In this document: in pieces, positions 29,897 to 39,175 of the stretch
Numbering within the stretch: the stretch's first letter is position 1
How the letters are laid out: the number at the start of each line of letters is the position of its first letter
DNA from: Terribacillus aidingensis
GTDB taxonomy: Bacteria > Bacillota > Bacilli > Bacillales > Amphibacillaceae
Length of the DNA: 64,000 bases
NCBI RefSeq assembly: GCF_040703035.1
Contig: NZ_CP159996.1
Coordinates: forward strand, 2,204,001-2,268,000
Direction of reading: 5' to 3'
The notes under the pieces: model-generated
Seen by the model: the letters and a program-made list of their open reading frames with translations, nothing else
What the model was told of the DNA's origin: nothing
Databases searched by the model: none
Made by a program: the position numbers and the translations under genes

Positions 29897-30604
29897 TCAG
29901 ATATATTGACTGATATGATGGGAGGTATTTGCGTTAACACGATATTTAAAGACTGGTCGTCCAATGCTGCCGTAATGCATTTCCACTTCGAGCAGCTGCA
30001 CATCCTCCAGGAACTTCAAATATTTCCGTACGGATACTTGCGACATTTCCGTTTCCTTTGCGATATCCTCCGTTGTGAAGAAATTATAACGGAAAGTCAG
30101 GATACTGTTCCAAACGACCTTAAGGGTACTTCTTGTCAGACCTTTCGGCAGCTGCATCATTTGCTCCTGTTCAGGCAGCTGCAGAAGCTGGCTGTCTAAT
30201 TCCTGCTGCGTCATCTCTTCTTTGTTGCTGAAGATAAGCTGACGTTTTCGATAGCCGCTTAAAGCATTCTGGAAGCGGTCGAATTCGAAAGGCTTAATTA
30301 AGTAATCGACAGCTCCATATTGCAGCGCTTCGCGAATCATCGGTTTCTCGCTTGCTGCAGAGATGATGATAGCATCCACTTTCTGGTCGCGTTTACGAAT
30401 CTCTTTAAGCAACTCTATTCCGTTCTTACCTTTCATATATACATCCAAAAGAAGAAGGTCGACTTCATTCTGCTGAATGAAATCAAGGGCTTCTTTATAA
30501 TTCTGAGCCGCTCCGACTGCTGCAAATCCACTCATTTGTTTGACATAGCGTTTGTTCAATTCACTAACCATCGGATCGTCTTCCACGATCAGTACTTTAA
30601 TCAT
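29897..30604 (-). CDS. malR: Response regulator MalR/DcuR/CitB family
   Basis: A 235-residue two-component regulator. The receiver domain (1-120) has VLIVEDDPMVSELN, the phospho-acceptor Asp in LLLLDVYMKGKNG and the Lys in DYLIKPFEF. The C-terminal domain is the CitB/DcuR-type helix-turn-helix (TTEDIAKETEMSQVSVRKYL, about 175-195). Members control carboxylic acid uptake. It overlaps the upstream kinase gene by 8 bp, so the two are an operon. Naming as MalR is by similarity and the neighbouring maeN-like transporter. Confidence 0.85.
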   Translation of the reverse strand: MIKVLIVEDDPMVSELNKRYVKQMSGFAAVGAAQNYKEALDFIQQNEVDLLLLDVYMKGKNGIELLKEIRKRDQKVDAIIISAASEKPMIREALQYGAVDYLIKPFEFDRFQNALSGYRKRQLIFSNKEEMTQQELDSQLLQLPEQEQMMQLPKGLTRSTLKVVWNSILTFRYNFFTTEDIAKETEMSQVSVRKYLKFLEDVQLLEVEMHYGSIGRPVFKYRVNANTSHHISQYI

Positions 30605-32195
30605 TTGTTACATCCTCCTGTGTATCATACGGCAGCTGGACGCTGAAAGTGGTTCCTTCGCCTGGCTCGCTTGTCAGGACAAGATAGCCGCCCAGCTTCT
30701 GCACATAGTCTTCCACTTGATATAGGCCAAAGCCGCGGTCGTTTCCTTTTGTGGAATAGCCTTGTGTGAATATTTTCTCCTGCTGCTCTTCACTGATACC
30801 TTTTCCTGTGTCTGTCAGCTCTAAGAAGAGCTGTCCATCGCTGTACTTCATGGAAAGCTGGACGCGCTTCTCTGGCTGCTGATCGACAGCATCCACTGCA
30901 TTGTTCATTAAATTACCTAGAATGGTAATGAGCATCTGATTCATCTTTTCAGATGTATTCGGTATTGTATCTCTGCAATCCACTTCCAGCTGGACACCAT
31001 TTTCCGCCATATAGCTTTTCTTCCCAAGCAGAAAACCAGCCAGGATAGGATTCTTAAGATGGTGAATCATGGCAATCGTAGCAGATCTCTCTTTACCAGC
31101 AACGTTTTTCACATAGCGCTCCAGCTGATCGTAATCTTCCAATTCCAATAAACCAAGAATTACATGCAGCTTGTTCATGAAATCATGTGTCTGCGCTCTT
31201 AAAGCATCCGCGTACAGCATTGTATCGGTCAGCTTCTCGTTTAAATGGTTATATTCAGTACGGTCGAGAAATGTCGCAATTGCCCCTTCGGTTTTTCCTT
31301 TGATTTGAATAGGGATTTCATTCATCACCAGCGTCAATCCATTATGCTCGACCTGTCGGCCAATCAACGGTTTATTCCATGCTATGACTTGATGAAGCTT
31401 CGTAACTGGGAGCACATCATCGACGTGACGATTCTTCAGCTCTCCTTTGATCCCCATCTCTTCCAGCAATCTTTTTCCTTCCTTGTTGACCATTTGAATT
31501 TTTCCATTCGTATCGACAGCCAACATCCCGTCTTTTATCGATTCCAGCATTGCAATCCGCTCACTCAACAGAGCAGCAATCTCGTCAGGTTCCATCCCAT
31601 GCATGATCTGCTTTATTTTCCGCGCCAGCAGGACAGCTCCGATCAGACCAATAACTAAACTAAGTATCGTAGCCAAATATAATGGCAAACGGTTGTTACG
31701 AATGATCTCATTCAGCTCATTCATCGTTATTCCGACAGCAACAACTCCGACTTGCTGTCCTTGTTCATTGTAAATTGGGGCAAATGCCCGCAAACTTAGG
31801 CCAAGCGTCCCTTTTGCTTTCGAGACAAATTCTTTCCCTTGTATAGCCGGAGTTTCATCTCCGCCGGCAAATCGTTTTCCGATCTCATCCGGATCCGGGT
31901 GACTCAGCCGAATGCTATCCATATTCATCACTACGACAAAATCTGCATCTGTAATTCCCATGGCCTGCGTAGTAAACTTCTGCAGTGTCTCAGAATCTTG
32001 CTCATCTGCTGCTTTTACGACGACTGGATCCACCGCTATCAGCTTAGCAGTTTGCAGCACACGATCCCGTTCCTGGGATTTGATATTATTACTCGTCTCA
32101 ATTCCAATCATGACGAATGTCGTCGTCACAGCCAGAATTACGACTATGAATACCAGTGCAGTCATCTGCGTCCGCAGATTTATCTTCTGTTTCAA
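30597..32195 (-). CDS. malK: Sensor kinase MalK/DcuS/CitA family
   Basis: A 532-residue sensor kinase: first membrane segment (about 13-33), a periplasmic PDC/PAS sensor (about 35-165, with the ligand-type RLSHPDPDEIGKRFAGG), second membrane segment (about 175-195), a cytoplasmic PAS (about 205-315), the H-box RAQTHDFMNKLHVILGLLEL, and an ATPase domain with NLMNNAVDA, DTGKGIS and GFGLYQV. The periplasmic domain of this family binds malate, fumarate or citrate. The start is TTG with AGAAGG six bases ahead. It works with the overlapping malR. Confidence 0.87.
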   Translation of the reverse strand: MKQKINLRTQMTALVFIVVILAVTTTFVMIGIETSNNIKSQERDRVLQTAKLIAVDPVVVKAADEQDSETLQKFTTQAMGITDADFVVVMNMDSIRLSHPDPDEIGKRFAGGDETPAIQGKEFVSKAKGTLGLSLRAFAPIYNEQGQQVGVVAVGITMNELNEIIRNNRLPLYLATILSLVIGLIGAVLLARKIKQIMHGMEPDEIAALLSERIAMLESIKDGMLAVDTNGKIQMVNKEGKRLLEEMGIKGELKNRHVDDVLPVTKLHQVIAWNKPLIGRQVEHNGLTLVMNEIPIQIKGKTEGAIATFLDRTEYNHLNEKLTDTMLYADALRAQTHDFMNKLHVILGLLELEDYDQLERYVKNVAGKERSATIAMIHHLKNPILAGFLLGKKSYMAENGVQLEVDCRDTIPNTSEKMNQMLITILGNLMNNAVDAVDQQPEKRVQLSMKYSDGQLFLELTDTGKGISEEQQEKIFTQGYSTKGNDRGFGLYQVEDYVQKLGGYLVLTSEPGEGTTFSVQLPYDTQEDVTND

Positions 32196-32275
32196 GTATA
32201 ACCTTCTCTCTTTTCGCTTTCCCGTTACAAGCTCAGTATCTTTAAATTATAGCGGAATAATGCCGGATTATAAAC

Positions 32276-32297
32276 TAAAAAAACCACCAACAGGCGG
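32276..32297 (-). terminator. Terminator after ytfJ
   Basis: Minus-strand stem CCGCC/GGTGG (one G-U pair) with loop TGTT, followed by TTTTTTT. Short but well placed right after the ytfJ stop. Confidence 0.6.
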
Positions 32298-32305
32298 CCT
32301 TTTAG

Positions 32306-32743
32306 TCAATATATCGTCTCGTCATCGAATCGTTGCGATTTTTGCTGCTTTTTCTGCTTCGGATTTTGCTTGAGCATTTCTTGGATTTTCTCCACTGCTG
32401 CCGGTGCTGCTTCAATCAGCTTTTCATATAAATGTGTCTGTTCATCCAGATGAATCATCTTGACACCTTTATGACCTACGATGAGAAAGGCTATCGGGGT
32501 GATGGACACACCGCCGCCGCTTCCCCCACCAAAAGGCAATTCCTTCTGATCACTCTTACCTTCGGAAGCAGCGTCAAACTCGCTTCCTCCTGCTGCAAAA
32601 CCAAAACCAACACGAGATACAGTCAAGATGATGCTTCCATCCGGTGTTTCCACCGGATCGCCGACAATCGTATTGACATCGATCATTTCTTTCAGGTTTT
32701 CCATTGCGGTTTTCATTAAGCCTTGAATCGGATGATCTGCCAT
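32306..32743 (-). CDS. ytfJ: Sporulation protein YtfJ (GerW family)
   Basis: A 145-residue protein of the GerW/YtfJ family. In B. subtilis it is made in the forespore and affects germination with some nutrients. Typical motifs are MADHPIQGLMKTAMENLKEM, a glycine-rich loop (GGGSGGGVSITPIAFLIVG) and a charged, Gln/Lys-rich C-terminus. The frame is open nine codons upstream, but the ATG at 32743 has AGGAGG at the right distance and gives the family start. It lies 10 bp downstream of ytfI and is surely cotranscribed with it. Confidence 0.9.
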   Translation of the reverse strand: MADHPIQGLMKTAMENLKEMIDVNTIVGDPVETPDGSIILTVSRVGFGFAAGGSEFDAASEGKSDQKELPFGGGSGGGVSITPIAFLIVGHKGVKMIHLDEQTHLYEKLIEAAPAAVEKIQEMLKQNPKQKKQQKSQRFDDETIY

Positions 32744-32753
32744 ATTGCTCCTC

Positions 32754-33287
32754 CTATCTTCCTCTGGCATTGGATATAATAGCCTGCATAGCTTTCCCGG
32801 TACGAATAGACACTATGCATTGAAAGCTCGTATCAAAAAAGGAAGCTTGAAAAATTGGCTGTACTTGGATGTCGAAAGGCTGTTTGGTTTGAAAATTCGA
32901 TCGGATTATCTGATTGGCTATTCCTTTTAAAGCCCACACCAAACCAACAATTGTACCTGTAGCAGCTGCATCAGACATTCCGATCGTCGTATGCCAGCGA
33001 AATTGCTGCAGCTCTGCACTTTTCGTAATCTGCCGCAAATAGGGAAAGGTCTTCCAAATTCTTTGCAGATCAGTAATGAAATTGCTCAGCTGCTGCTTCA
33101 TATCGTCGGTGGATGTGTGTTCAATAGATGATTGCTGTTTAATTTGGCGCTTATGCACACGTATACCGAAAACCAGAATTTGAATATGCCAATGATTCTT
33201 ATCATAACGAATATGTATCGTCACTTTAGCTGCCAGAGCCACTGTGATCAATAGCAGCAAACAAACCGCAAATATGGCTATCCACAT
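32754..33287 (-). CDS. ytfI: DUF2953 protein YtfI
   Basis: A 177-residue protein with one N-terminal membrane segment (2-20, IAIFAVCLLLLITVALAA) and a beta-strand-rich remainder. It corresponds to the DUF2953 family, of which B. subtilis YtfI is a sporulation-associated member encoded with ytfJ. No catalytic motif is visible. The short distance to ytfJ indicates an operon. Confidence 0.82.
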   Translation of the reverse strand: MWIAIFAVCLLLLITVALAAKVTIHIRYDKNHWHIQILVFGIRVHKRQIKQQSSIEHTSTDDMKQQLSNFITDLQRIWKTFPYLRQITKSAELQQFRWHTTIGMSDAAATGTIVGLVWALKGIANQIIRSNFQTKQPFDIQVQPIFQASFFDTSFQCIVSIRTGKAMQAIISNARGR

Positions 33288-33342
33288 ATTCTCCAGCCCC
33301 TCTCACAGCATAGGATAAGCAATTCACTTTATTTTTACACAG

Positions 33343-33369
33343 AAAAGGAGCAGCGAACGCTGCCCCTTT
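33343..33369 (-). terminator. Terminator after ssp gene
   Basis: Stem AAAGG-GCAGC / GCTGC-CCTTT with an internal A/C mismatch and loop GAAC; the minus strand continues GTGTAAAAATAAA. It lies just after the SASP stop. Confidence 0.65.
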
Positions 33370-33386
33370 ATGCCATACTTATTAAA

Positions 33387-33581
33387 TTATCTGCTTAATT
33401 GCTCTTGTGCTGTGCGTACAAGACGTTTAGTGATTTCTCCTCCAACAGATCCGTTGGCACGAGAAGTTTCGTTTCCGCCAAGCTGTACACCGAATTCTTG
33501 TGCGATTTCATATTTCATTTGATCTAGTGCTTGTTGTGCTTGAGGTACTACTAGCTGATTGCTTGAGTTGTTGTTAGCCAT
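33387..33581 (-). CDS. Alpha/beta-type small acid-soluble spore protein
   Basis: A 64-residue SASP that coats and protects spore DNA and is degraded at germination. The GPR protease region EIAQEFGV (cleavage within this motif) and the two conserved helices ([14 protein letters not shown] and [20 protein letters not shown]) are intact. Its location beside thiI matches sspA of B. subtilis, though which paralog it is cannot be fixed by sequence alone. It has an excellent RBS (AAGGAGGTGA) and a well-matched sigma-G promoter upstream. Confidence 0.95.
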   Translation of the reverse strand: MANNNSSNQLVVPQAQQALDQMKYEIAQEFGVQLGGNETSRANGSVGGEITKRLVRTAQEQLSR

Positions 33582-33604
33582 TTTGTGTCACCTCCTTGTA
33601 CAAG

Positions 33605-33634
33605 TAGCATGCGCCGACAAGGAGATTAACATAC
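33605..33634 (-). promoter_or_regulatory. Sigma-G-type promoter of the ssp gene
   Basis: Minus strand: GTATG (33630-33634), 18 bp, then CATGCTA (33605-33611). Both elements and the spacing fit the forespore sigma-G consensus. The -10 ends 23 bp before the start codon. Confidence 0.7.
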
Positions 33635-33656
33635 GGACTATTTATATGGGAAGTTC

Positions 33657-34856
33657 TTACAATAAATCAGCAAAAGGCGCTTTATCTTCTTCTGGCAATG
33701 CAGTGATAATCTCTGTTCCTTCGATAGCTCGTTCGAATTCAGCCGAGAAGTCGATTGTCCCTTCATACAGATGGACCTTTTCACGGCGAGGCTTTGTTTT
33801 TGGTGCCTCTGGTACAAATACTGTACAGCAGTCATCATATGGACGAGTTGAAATTTCATAGGTATCGATTTGTTTTGCAATATCAATGATGTCAGACTTG
33901 TCCATTGTAATCAATGGACGAAGTATCGGATAATTCGTCACTTCGTTAATTGCAAACATACTTTCCATCGTCTGACTCGCGACTTGACCAAGGCTTTCTC
34001 CGGAAGTAAGCGACATGATACCGTGTTTTTCCGCAATTCGTTCACTGATACGCAGCATCATCCGACGCATGACTGTCATGCTATAGCCAAAGGGTATTTC
34101 TTGATGCACCTTCACCTGTAAATCTGTGAATGGAACAACATGAATCTTCACTTTAGCACCGAATTTCGATAATGTTTGCGCTAAGTCGATCACTTTCTGT
34201 TTTGCACGTTCATTTGTATAAGGCGGTGAATGGAAATGGATTGCTTCTATCTCGACACCGCGCTTCATAGCCAGATACCCTGCGACAGGACTGTCGATAC
34301 CGCCTGATAGCATTAATAGAGTTTTGCCTGAACTGCCTGCTGGCAAGCCGCCCGGCCCCTTGATTTTTTGGCCAGTTACATAAGTTGCTCGCTCGCGAAT
34401 CTCCACCATGATGTCAACACCAGGTTTCCTTACATCAACAGGATAGCCCTCACTGTTCTGAAGAACGTACGCACCAATACGCTGATTCATCTCCTGTGAA
34501 TCAATCGGGAATCGTTTGTTTGTTCGTCGGCAAGAGATTTTGAATGTCGTTCCCGCTGGATTATCGAGCAGCAGCTGCAATGCAGCTTGCTTGATTGCCT
34601 GTTCTTCATTTTCCGTCCGGATAGCCAAACTGAAGCTATGGATGCCGAATATATGCCGGCATGCTTCTACGATCGGTTCATGATCTTCCCCATGAAGATG
34701 AATATACATCCGGTCGCGAGTACGTTCTACTTTCGCTTTCGGGTAAGATCTGATTTGGTCCTTCACGTTATATTCCAGTTGTTTGGTGAAATGCTTACGA
34801 TTCTTTCCTTTTAGTGCCATTTCTCCATAACGTATCAATATATGATCATACTGCAT
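33657..34856 (-). CDS. thiI: tRNA 4-thiouridine synthase ThiI
   Basis: Uses ATP and sulfur from a cysteine desulfurase to make 4-thiouridine at tRNA position 8 and feeds sulfur to thiamine synthesis. The 399 residues comprise an N-terminal ferredoxin-like region, a THUMP domain (about 60-165), and the PP-loop ATPase (LMLSGGIDSPVAGYLAMKRG, about 183-202). The rhodanese domain of E. coli ThiI is absent, as in Bacillus. It starts 4 bp after the cysteine desulfurase gene, so the sulfur donor and acceptor are coupled. Confidence 0.95.
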   Translation of the reverse strand: MQYDHILIRYGEMALKGKNRKHFTKQLEYNVKDQIRSYPKAKVERTRDRMYIHLHGEDHEPIVEACRHIFGIHSFSLAIRTENEEQAIKQAALQLLLDNPAGTTFKISCRRTNKRFPIDSQEMNQRIGAYVLQNSEGYPVDVRKPGVDIMVEIRERATYVTGQKIKGPGGLPAGSSGKTLLMLSGGIDSPVAGYLAMKRGVEIEAIHFHSPPYTNERAKQKVIDLAQTLSKFGAKVKIHVVPFTDLQVKVHQEIPFGYSMTVMRRMMLRISERIAEKHGIMSLTSGESLGQVASQTMESMFAINEVTNYPILRPLITMDKSDIIDIAKQIDTYEISTRPYDDCCTVFVPEAPKTKPRREKVHLYEGTIDFSAEFERAIEGTEIITALPEEDKAPFADLL

Positions 34857-34860
34857 AAGC

Positions 34861-36000
34861 TTACCTCATCACTTTCTTTAATTGTGTTAATGTCTTTTCA
34901 AGTATCTCCAAGAAATAGTCGACTTCTTGCTGTGTATTATCATAAGAAAAACTCACACGGATAGCAGATTCTGCCTGTGCATCCGGCACCCCGCAAGCGA
35001 GCAGCACCGCACTCGCGTCGCTGTTTTTGGAAGAGCACGCTGATTTTGTCGATACATAAATATCCTTTTCACCAAGAGCATGCACCAATACTTCCGGCTT
35101 CAAGCCTGGAACAGAAAAGTTCACGATATGCGGAGCACCAGCAGGAGGAGAATGAAGTACAACGCCCTCCATTCTTTCCAGTCCAGCCCAAAGTCGCTCC
35201 CTCAATTCAAAAAGCTTAGCAGGATACGTCTGCAGCTCTTCCATCGCCAACCGCAGCGCTTTAACCATAGCCGTTATTCCAGGTACATTTTCGGTTCCGG
35301 AGCGAAGTGCCTGTTCCTGTCCTCCACCGGACATCTGAGCAGCTATACGTGTATCAGCAGCTTTATACAGTATACCGCTGCCTTTCACTCCATGAAATTT
35401 ATGAGCTGATAGCGTACAAAGATGAATATGACTCTCTTTGAGATTGAGTGCTACTTTCCCGGCTCCTTGGACATGGTCGACGTGGAAAGTGATAGCAGGA
35501 AATTCGGTCAGCATCTGGCCAATTGTCTTAATTGGCTGGATGGTGCCAAGTTCATTATTCACATGCATCACACTTACAAGGATGGTCTGATCTGTTATGG
35601 CCGCTTTTATCTTTTCAGCTGTCACATAACCATACTTATCCACATCAACGTACGTTACCTTAAAGCCCTGGTTCTCCAATTCCGCACAAGTCTCCAAGAC
35701 AGAAGGATGTTCCACGGTCGTCGTAATAATATGATTCCCTATACGTTTTTTCTGAAATGCCGTTCCTTTAATTGCCAGGTTATTTCCTTCTGTTCCGCCT
35801 GATGTGAAAAAAACCTCATTTTCCCCGACATGTAAAAGCTGTGCAGCCTGTTTCCGGCATGCAGTCAACAGCTGTTCTGCACTGCCGCCCAATCGATGCA
35901 GAGAAGAAGGATTGGCGAAATACGCTTGTGCTGCCTCTGTGTAACTGACAAGCACGTCAGGGTGCGGCTTCGTTGTTGCACTGTTATCAAAGTAAATCAT
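34861..36000 (-). CDS. Cysteine desulfurase (sulfur donor for ThiI)
   Basis: A 379-residue PLP enzyme that removes sulfur from cysteine as a persulfide. The PLP-binding Lys is in LSAHKFHGVKGSGILY (near 202). The active-site Cys loop is STKSACSSKNSDASAVLLAC, the longer-loop IscS/NifS type. The N-terminal MIYFDNSATTKPHPDV and GTEGNNLAIKG are typical. It corresponds to the desulfurase (nifZ) next to thiI in B. subtilis. With only 4 bp to thiI it is dedicated most likely to tRNA thiolation. Confidence 0.94.
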   Translation of the reverse strand: MIYFDNSATTKPHPDVLVSYTEAAQAYFANPSSLHRLGGSAEQLLTACRKQAAQLLHVGENEVFFTSGGTEGNNLAIKGTAFQKKRIGNHIITTTVEHPSVLETCAELENQGFKVTYVDVDKYGYVTAEKIKAAITDQTILVSVMHVNNELGTIQPIKTIGQMLTEFPAITFHVDHVQGAGKVALNLKESHIHLCTLSAHKFHGVKGSGILYKAADTRIAAQMSGGGQEQALRSGTENVPGITAMVKALRLAMEELQTYPAKLFELRERLWAGLERMEGVVLHSPPAGAPHIVNFSVPGLKPEVLVHALGEKDIYVSTKSACSSKNSDASAVLLACGVPDAQAESAIRVSFSYDNTQQEVDYFLEILEKTLTQLKKVMR

Positions 36001-36032
36001 ATATCCGTCTCCCCTCTGTTCAAAAACTATCT

Positions 36033-36080
36033 TTTACTAAAATAAAGCAATCCCTCGCATGTGGCAAGGGATTGCTTTAT
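36033..36080 (-). terminator. Terminator after ezrA
   Basis: 14-bp perfect stem ATAAAGCAATCCCT/AGGGATTGCTTTAT with an 11-base loop and a TTTTAG tail on the minus strand. Confidence 0.85.
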
Positions 36081-36083
36081 GTA

Positions 36084-37775
36084 TCAGCTGGGAACCTTGA
36101 TATGTTTTTCCAAGCGTTCCAGCGCTTTTGGCTCTATATCTTGTAATGCACGTGCAGCCCGTTCTAAGGCTTGTTCATATTGATATTCACGGAAAAGCTT
36201 CTCTGATTCTGCCATTTCGGCAGCAAGCATCGGATATTGGCTGCGGTAACGGTTGGAATACTGAATCACTACTTCTGCCAAATAAGCTTGTTCAAGTAAA
36301 TGCTCAATTTGTTCAATAGTTGTACTGGTGACTTCCTCTGCCTGCTGCAGATGTGTACGGACCTCAGCCATATCTAGCGGATGTGCTTCGAGAACTTCCA
36401 TTGTGCGGGAGGTTTTCTCCTGACTCTCTTCGACCATCTGCCAAACATCCTGCGGTACACCAGGAATATTGCTCTTTTGCAGTTTCCGATTCACATCGTA
36501 CAGCTTCTGCCGCATGTCAGCAATTTTTTCTTTAGCTTCCAATTCATCTTTACGCAATGTCTTGATCTTTTCACGGATCGCCTCGTGTTCCTCTTCTATG
36601 GCACTCAGTTCACGGAAGCCCGCTTCCAGCTCTTCCTTCAGCTTCGCATGTGATACGAGCTCATCATCGACTTCTTGCTGCAGCGTCTCAAGCTGTTTGA
36701 CGAGTCTGGAGATCTTTGTTTCAAGCTTCAGATGGAATTCGACATCATTGTCAGTAAAGAAATAAGATTCCCGAAGCAGGTCAACTTCTTCTTTTGTCTT
36801 GATATAGGACTCTGTTTTCTTCTCGACAGCATTGACGTATTGCTCGAATTTGGAATCGACATAATTCTTGGCAACAGCCTCGTTCTCAAGCAGTTGATAC
36901 ATCTCTTTAATACGGTTTTCCAAAGCAGGTATAACCAAATTCGTCTCTTCTGCATCGCCCGCTTCCAGATGTTTTATCAGAAGATCCAAACGTTCCTTCT
37001 CAGCCTTCAGCTCGTCTTCGAAACCTAGATGATGGATCCGGTAGCCATCTTGCTTCATCTCGCGGATACCGCCCAGCAAATCCGTGACTTGCGCCGGCAG
37101 GTCTTGCTTCACCTGCTTGTACACTTGAGGAAATGCCTCAATCTCAGCTTCCAGAGACTCTGTTTTCATTTTCACATCTGTAATGAGTTGGTTAGCTTCG
37201 AAGTAGTTGCCAGATTCGATGAGTGAATGATAGGTAGCCAGCTGTGTGATTTGCTCAGCAATAGCTGTCTCAAAACGCACATCTGCTTTTCCGAATTGGT
37301 GGCGATGCTGCGAAATCGTACGCTTCAGCGTCTGCAGTACAGGCTGTAAAGCCTCTGCCTGCTTGCGAGCTTCTTCTTCCGATGCAAGCAGCTCGTCCAG
37401 CTCACGGAACATAGCTTCAATCTTATCCTCCACTTGAGAAAGTGTCGCTTCCACTTGCTGCAGATGCTGTTTCGCTTTTTTGAAACGATAGCGGTCAGCA
37501 CCTTCCTCCGCATCAAAAAGAGCCTCTTCTGTATCTGGAAGCTCTTTGGTTACGATATGATCCCAGCGTTCCTTCCACGATTCGAATTTTTCCTGTGTTT
37601 CTCCAGACAGGTTCAACGCTTTCACTTTCGCTAATTCTTCCGATACGTTGCGGTTCGATATATCCATTTTCCAGCTCTCAAGCCGGTCCACTTCATCATA
37701 AACTCGCTTTCTCATAATCAAGCCCAAGATGATCAGGGCGATGATTAAAATAATTCCTCCGATGATGTACGGCAA
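36084..37775 (-). CDS. ezrA: Septation ring formation regulator EzrA
   Basis: Membrane-anchored regulator of FtsZ that limits Z rings to mid-cell and takes part in division. The 563 residues begin with a membrane anchor (about 3-22, YIIGGIILIIALIILGLIM) with the N-terminus outside, followed by long spectrin-like coiled coils rich in Glu, Lys and Leu. The family QNR-type patch near the C-terminus is represented by VIQYSNRYRSQYP. The start is TTG with AGGAGG upstream. It lies between the desulfurase gene and refZ, as in B. subtilis. Confidence 0.93.
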   Translation of the reverse strand: MPYIIGGIILIIALIILGLIMRKRVYDEVDRLESWKMDISNRNVSEELAKVKALNLSGETQEKFESWKERWDHIVTKELPDTEEALFDAEEGADRYRFKKAKQHLQQVEATLSQVEDKIEAMFRELDELLASEEEARKQAEALQPVLQTLKRTISQHRHQFGKADVRFETAIAEQITQLATYHSLIESGNYFEANQLITDVKMKTESLEAEIEAFPQVYKQVKQDLPAQVTDLLGGIREMKQDGYRIHHLGFEDELKAEKERLDLLIKHLEAGDAEETNLVIPALENRIKEMYQLLENEAVAKNYVDSKFEQYVNAVEKKTESYIKTKEEVDLLRESYFFTDNDVEFHLKLETKISRLVKQLETLQQEVDDELVSHAKLKEELEAGFRELSAIEEEHEAIREKIKTLRKDELEAKEKIADMRQKLYDVNRKLQKSNIPGVPQDVWQMVEESQEKTSRTMEVLEAHPLDMAEVRTHLQQAEEVTSTTIEQIEHLLEQAYLAEVVIQYSNRYRSQYPMLAAEMAESEKLFREYQYEQALERAARALQDIEPKALERLEKHIKVPS

Positions 37776-37930
37776 TGTCCAGCCTCCTAACCAATACTCG
37801 GGAAAAAGGAGTAATACCCTAATAATCGTTATCTATTTTTAATACTAATATGATACCATGTAAACCGCAAATATGGCTAAATTTTTTCAAATTTCTCTGG
37901 TATTTTCCATGTTTTTCCCCTGGTAATGCA

Positions 37931-38569
37931 TCAATTGGCGGATACTGCACGGAGCGCAGCGGACGAAACCGTTGTCAACGTATCGATCCAATGGTGGATA
38001 CTTGACGTGTACATGCTGCAAAAATAGCGGCGTGACTCCTCTGTCAGCAACATTCCTTTCATTTCTTTGTTCATCGTAAATGGCGCAGACAGCATACCGG
38101 AAAGCTGCATGTAAAGATATACTCCTTCCCGTTCACGTATCCCACTGGCTTCCAAGTAATCACGGAAGGCTTGCTTCAGCGTATGATTCTCCTTCGCAAG
38201 ATACGTCACCGCCATTTCCCTGACAAAGACAGAATCCAGCATGAGCTCCCTTTGGATGAAACCCGTGAATTGATTCCGCGAGAGCTTATAATGTATAATT
38301 GCTTCAATTAACTGTTTCAGATAGGTACTGGAAGAGTCCTGCCCGCGTTTTTGGGCTATTTTCTCCAGCACAGCAAGATATTCTTCGTAATACAGCACGA
38401 CGGATGCTTCCAGAAGTCCTTGCTTGCTCTTATAATAATAGTTGATCAAGGAGACATTGACCGAAGCTTTTCCCGCAATATCGCGGACGGATGTCCCATG
38501 GTAGCCTTTTGTGTAGAACAATTGACAAGCGGCGTCCATCACTTTTTGTTTCGTGTCATTTTTTTTCAA
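37931..38569 (-). CDS. refZ: TetR-family regulator RefZ
   Basis: A 212-residue TetR-type protein. The N-terminal helix-turn-helix is clear (KVMDAACQLFYTKGYHGTSV and RDIAGKASVNVSLINYYY), and the C-terminal helical half matches B. subtilis RefZ (YttP). RefZ binds sites around the origin and affects FtsZ ring position at sporulation. The open frame runs 98 codons further upstream, but that stretch is not TetR-like. The TTG at 38569, with AAAGGAG nine bases ahead, gives a protein of family length. It is divergent from ytsP. Confidence 0.88.
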   Translation of the reverse strand: MKKNDTKQKVMDAACQLFYTKGYHGTSVRDIAGKASVNVSLINYYYKSKQGLLEASVVLYYEEYLAVLEKIAQKRGQDSSSTYLKQLIEAIIHYKLSRNQFTGFIQRELMLDSVFVREMAVTYLAKENHTLKQAFRDYLEASGIREREGVYLYMQLSGMLSAPFTMNKEMKGMLLTEESRRYFCSMYTSSIHHWIDTLTTVSSAALRAVSAN

Positions 38570-38689
38570 TCTTCTCAGCTCCTTTATCTGTTGTATACGA
38601 CAGCGAAAGAGGCATACCTGCAACTTTCGCTCGCCAAATCTCGCGCCTTCTGTCGAATTACAGAAATTAATTATATGGGGGAAATGAAT

Positions 38690-39175
38690 ATGTTCGAAAC
38701 AAAGGCTTATAGCGGTTCCCGTGAAAAGGACTATGAATTGCTCGTCAAACAGCTTGATGCGTTGCTTACTGGCGAAGAAGACGAAATCGCTCATCTGGCA
38801 AATGCTTCTGCTCTTTTGAATCAGTTTTTGGATGATGTGAACTGGGTCGGTTTTTATCTTCATAAAGGAGAAGAATTGATTCTAGGTCCATTCCAAGGCC
38901 TTCCGGCGTGTGTACGCATTAAAATTGGTAGAGGTGTATGCGGAACAGCTGTAGCAGAAAATAAAACACAGCTAGTAGCCGATGTACATCAATTTCCTGG
39001 TCACATCGCATGTGACGCAGCAAGCCAGTCCGAAATCGTTGTTCCTATCGTTGTAAATGGCAAATCTTACGGAGTGCTTGATATCGATAGTCCGTCCAAA
39101 AATCGATTCGACGAAACAGATCAGAAATACTTAGAAAAATTCATCGAAGTTCTCGTCAAGCATTTGACTAAATAA
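38690..39175 (+). CDS. ytsP: GAF-domain free methionine-R-sulfoxide reductase
   Basis: A 161-residue GAF-fold enzyme that reduces free methionine-R-sulfoxide. The three Cys characteristic of this reductase family are present in ACVRI, GVCGTA and HIACDA. Flanking family motifs are VNWVGFYLHKGEELILGPFQ, SEIVVPIV and GVLDIDS. An ATG two codons upstream is possible, but GGGGG is better spaced for 38690. The much longer open frame to 38351 is antisense to refZ and rejected. Confidence 0.9.
   Translation: MFETKAYSGSREKDYELLVKQLDALLTGEEDEIAHLANASALLNQFLDDVNWVGFYLHKGEELILGPFQGLPACVRIKIGRGVCGTAVAENKTQLVADVHQFPGHIACDAASQSEIVVPIVVNGKSYGVLDIDSPSKNRFDETDQKYLEKFIEVLVKHLTK

Noticed and set aside
38351..38689. 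113-codon N-terminal extension of ytsP
   Set aside because: Antisense to refZ; the GAF reductase fold begins at the RBS-supported ATG at 38690.
38570..38863. 98-codon N-terminal extension of refZ
   Set aside because: Sequence is not TetR-like, overlaps the ytsP start region, and a TTG with a good RBS at 38569 gives the family length.
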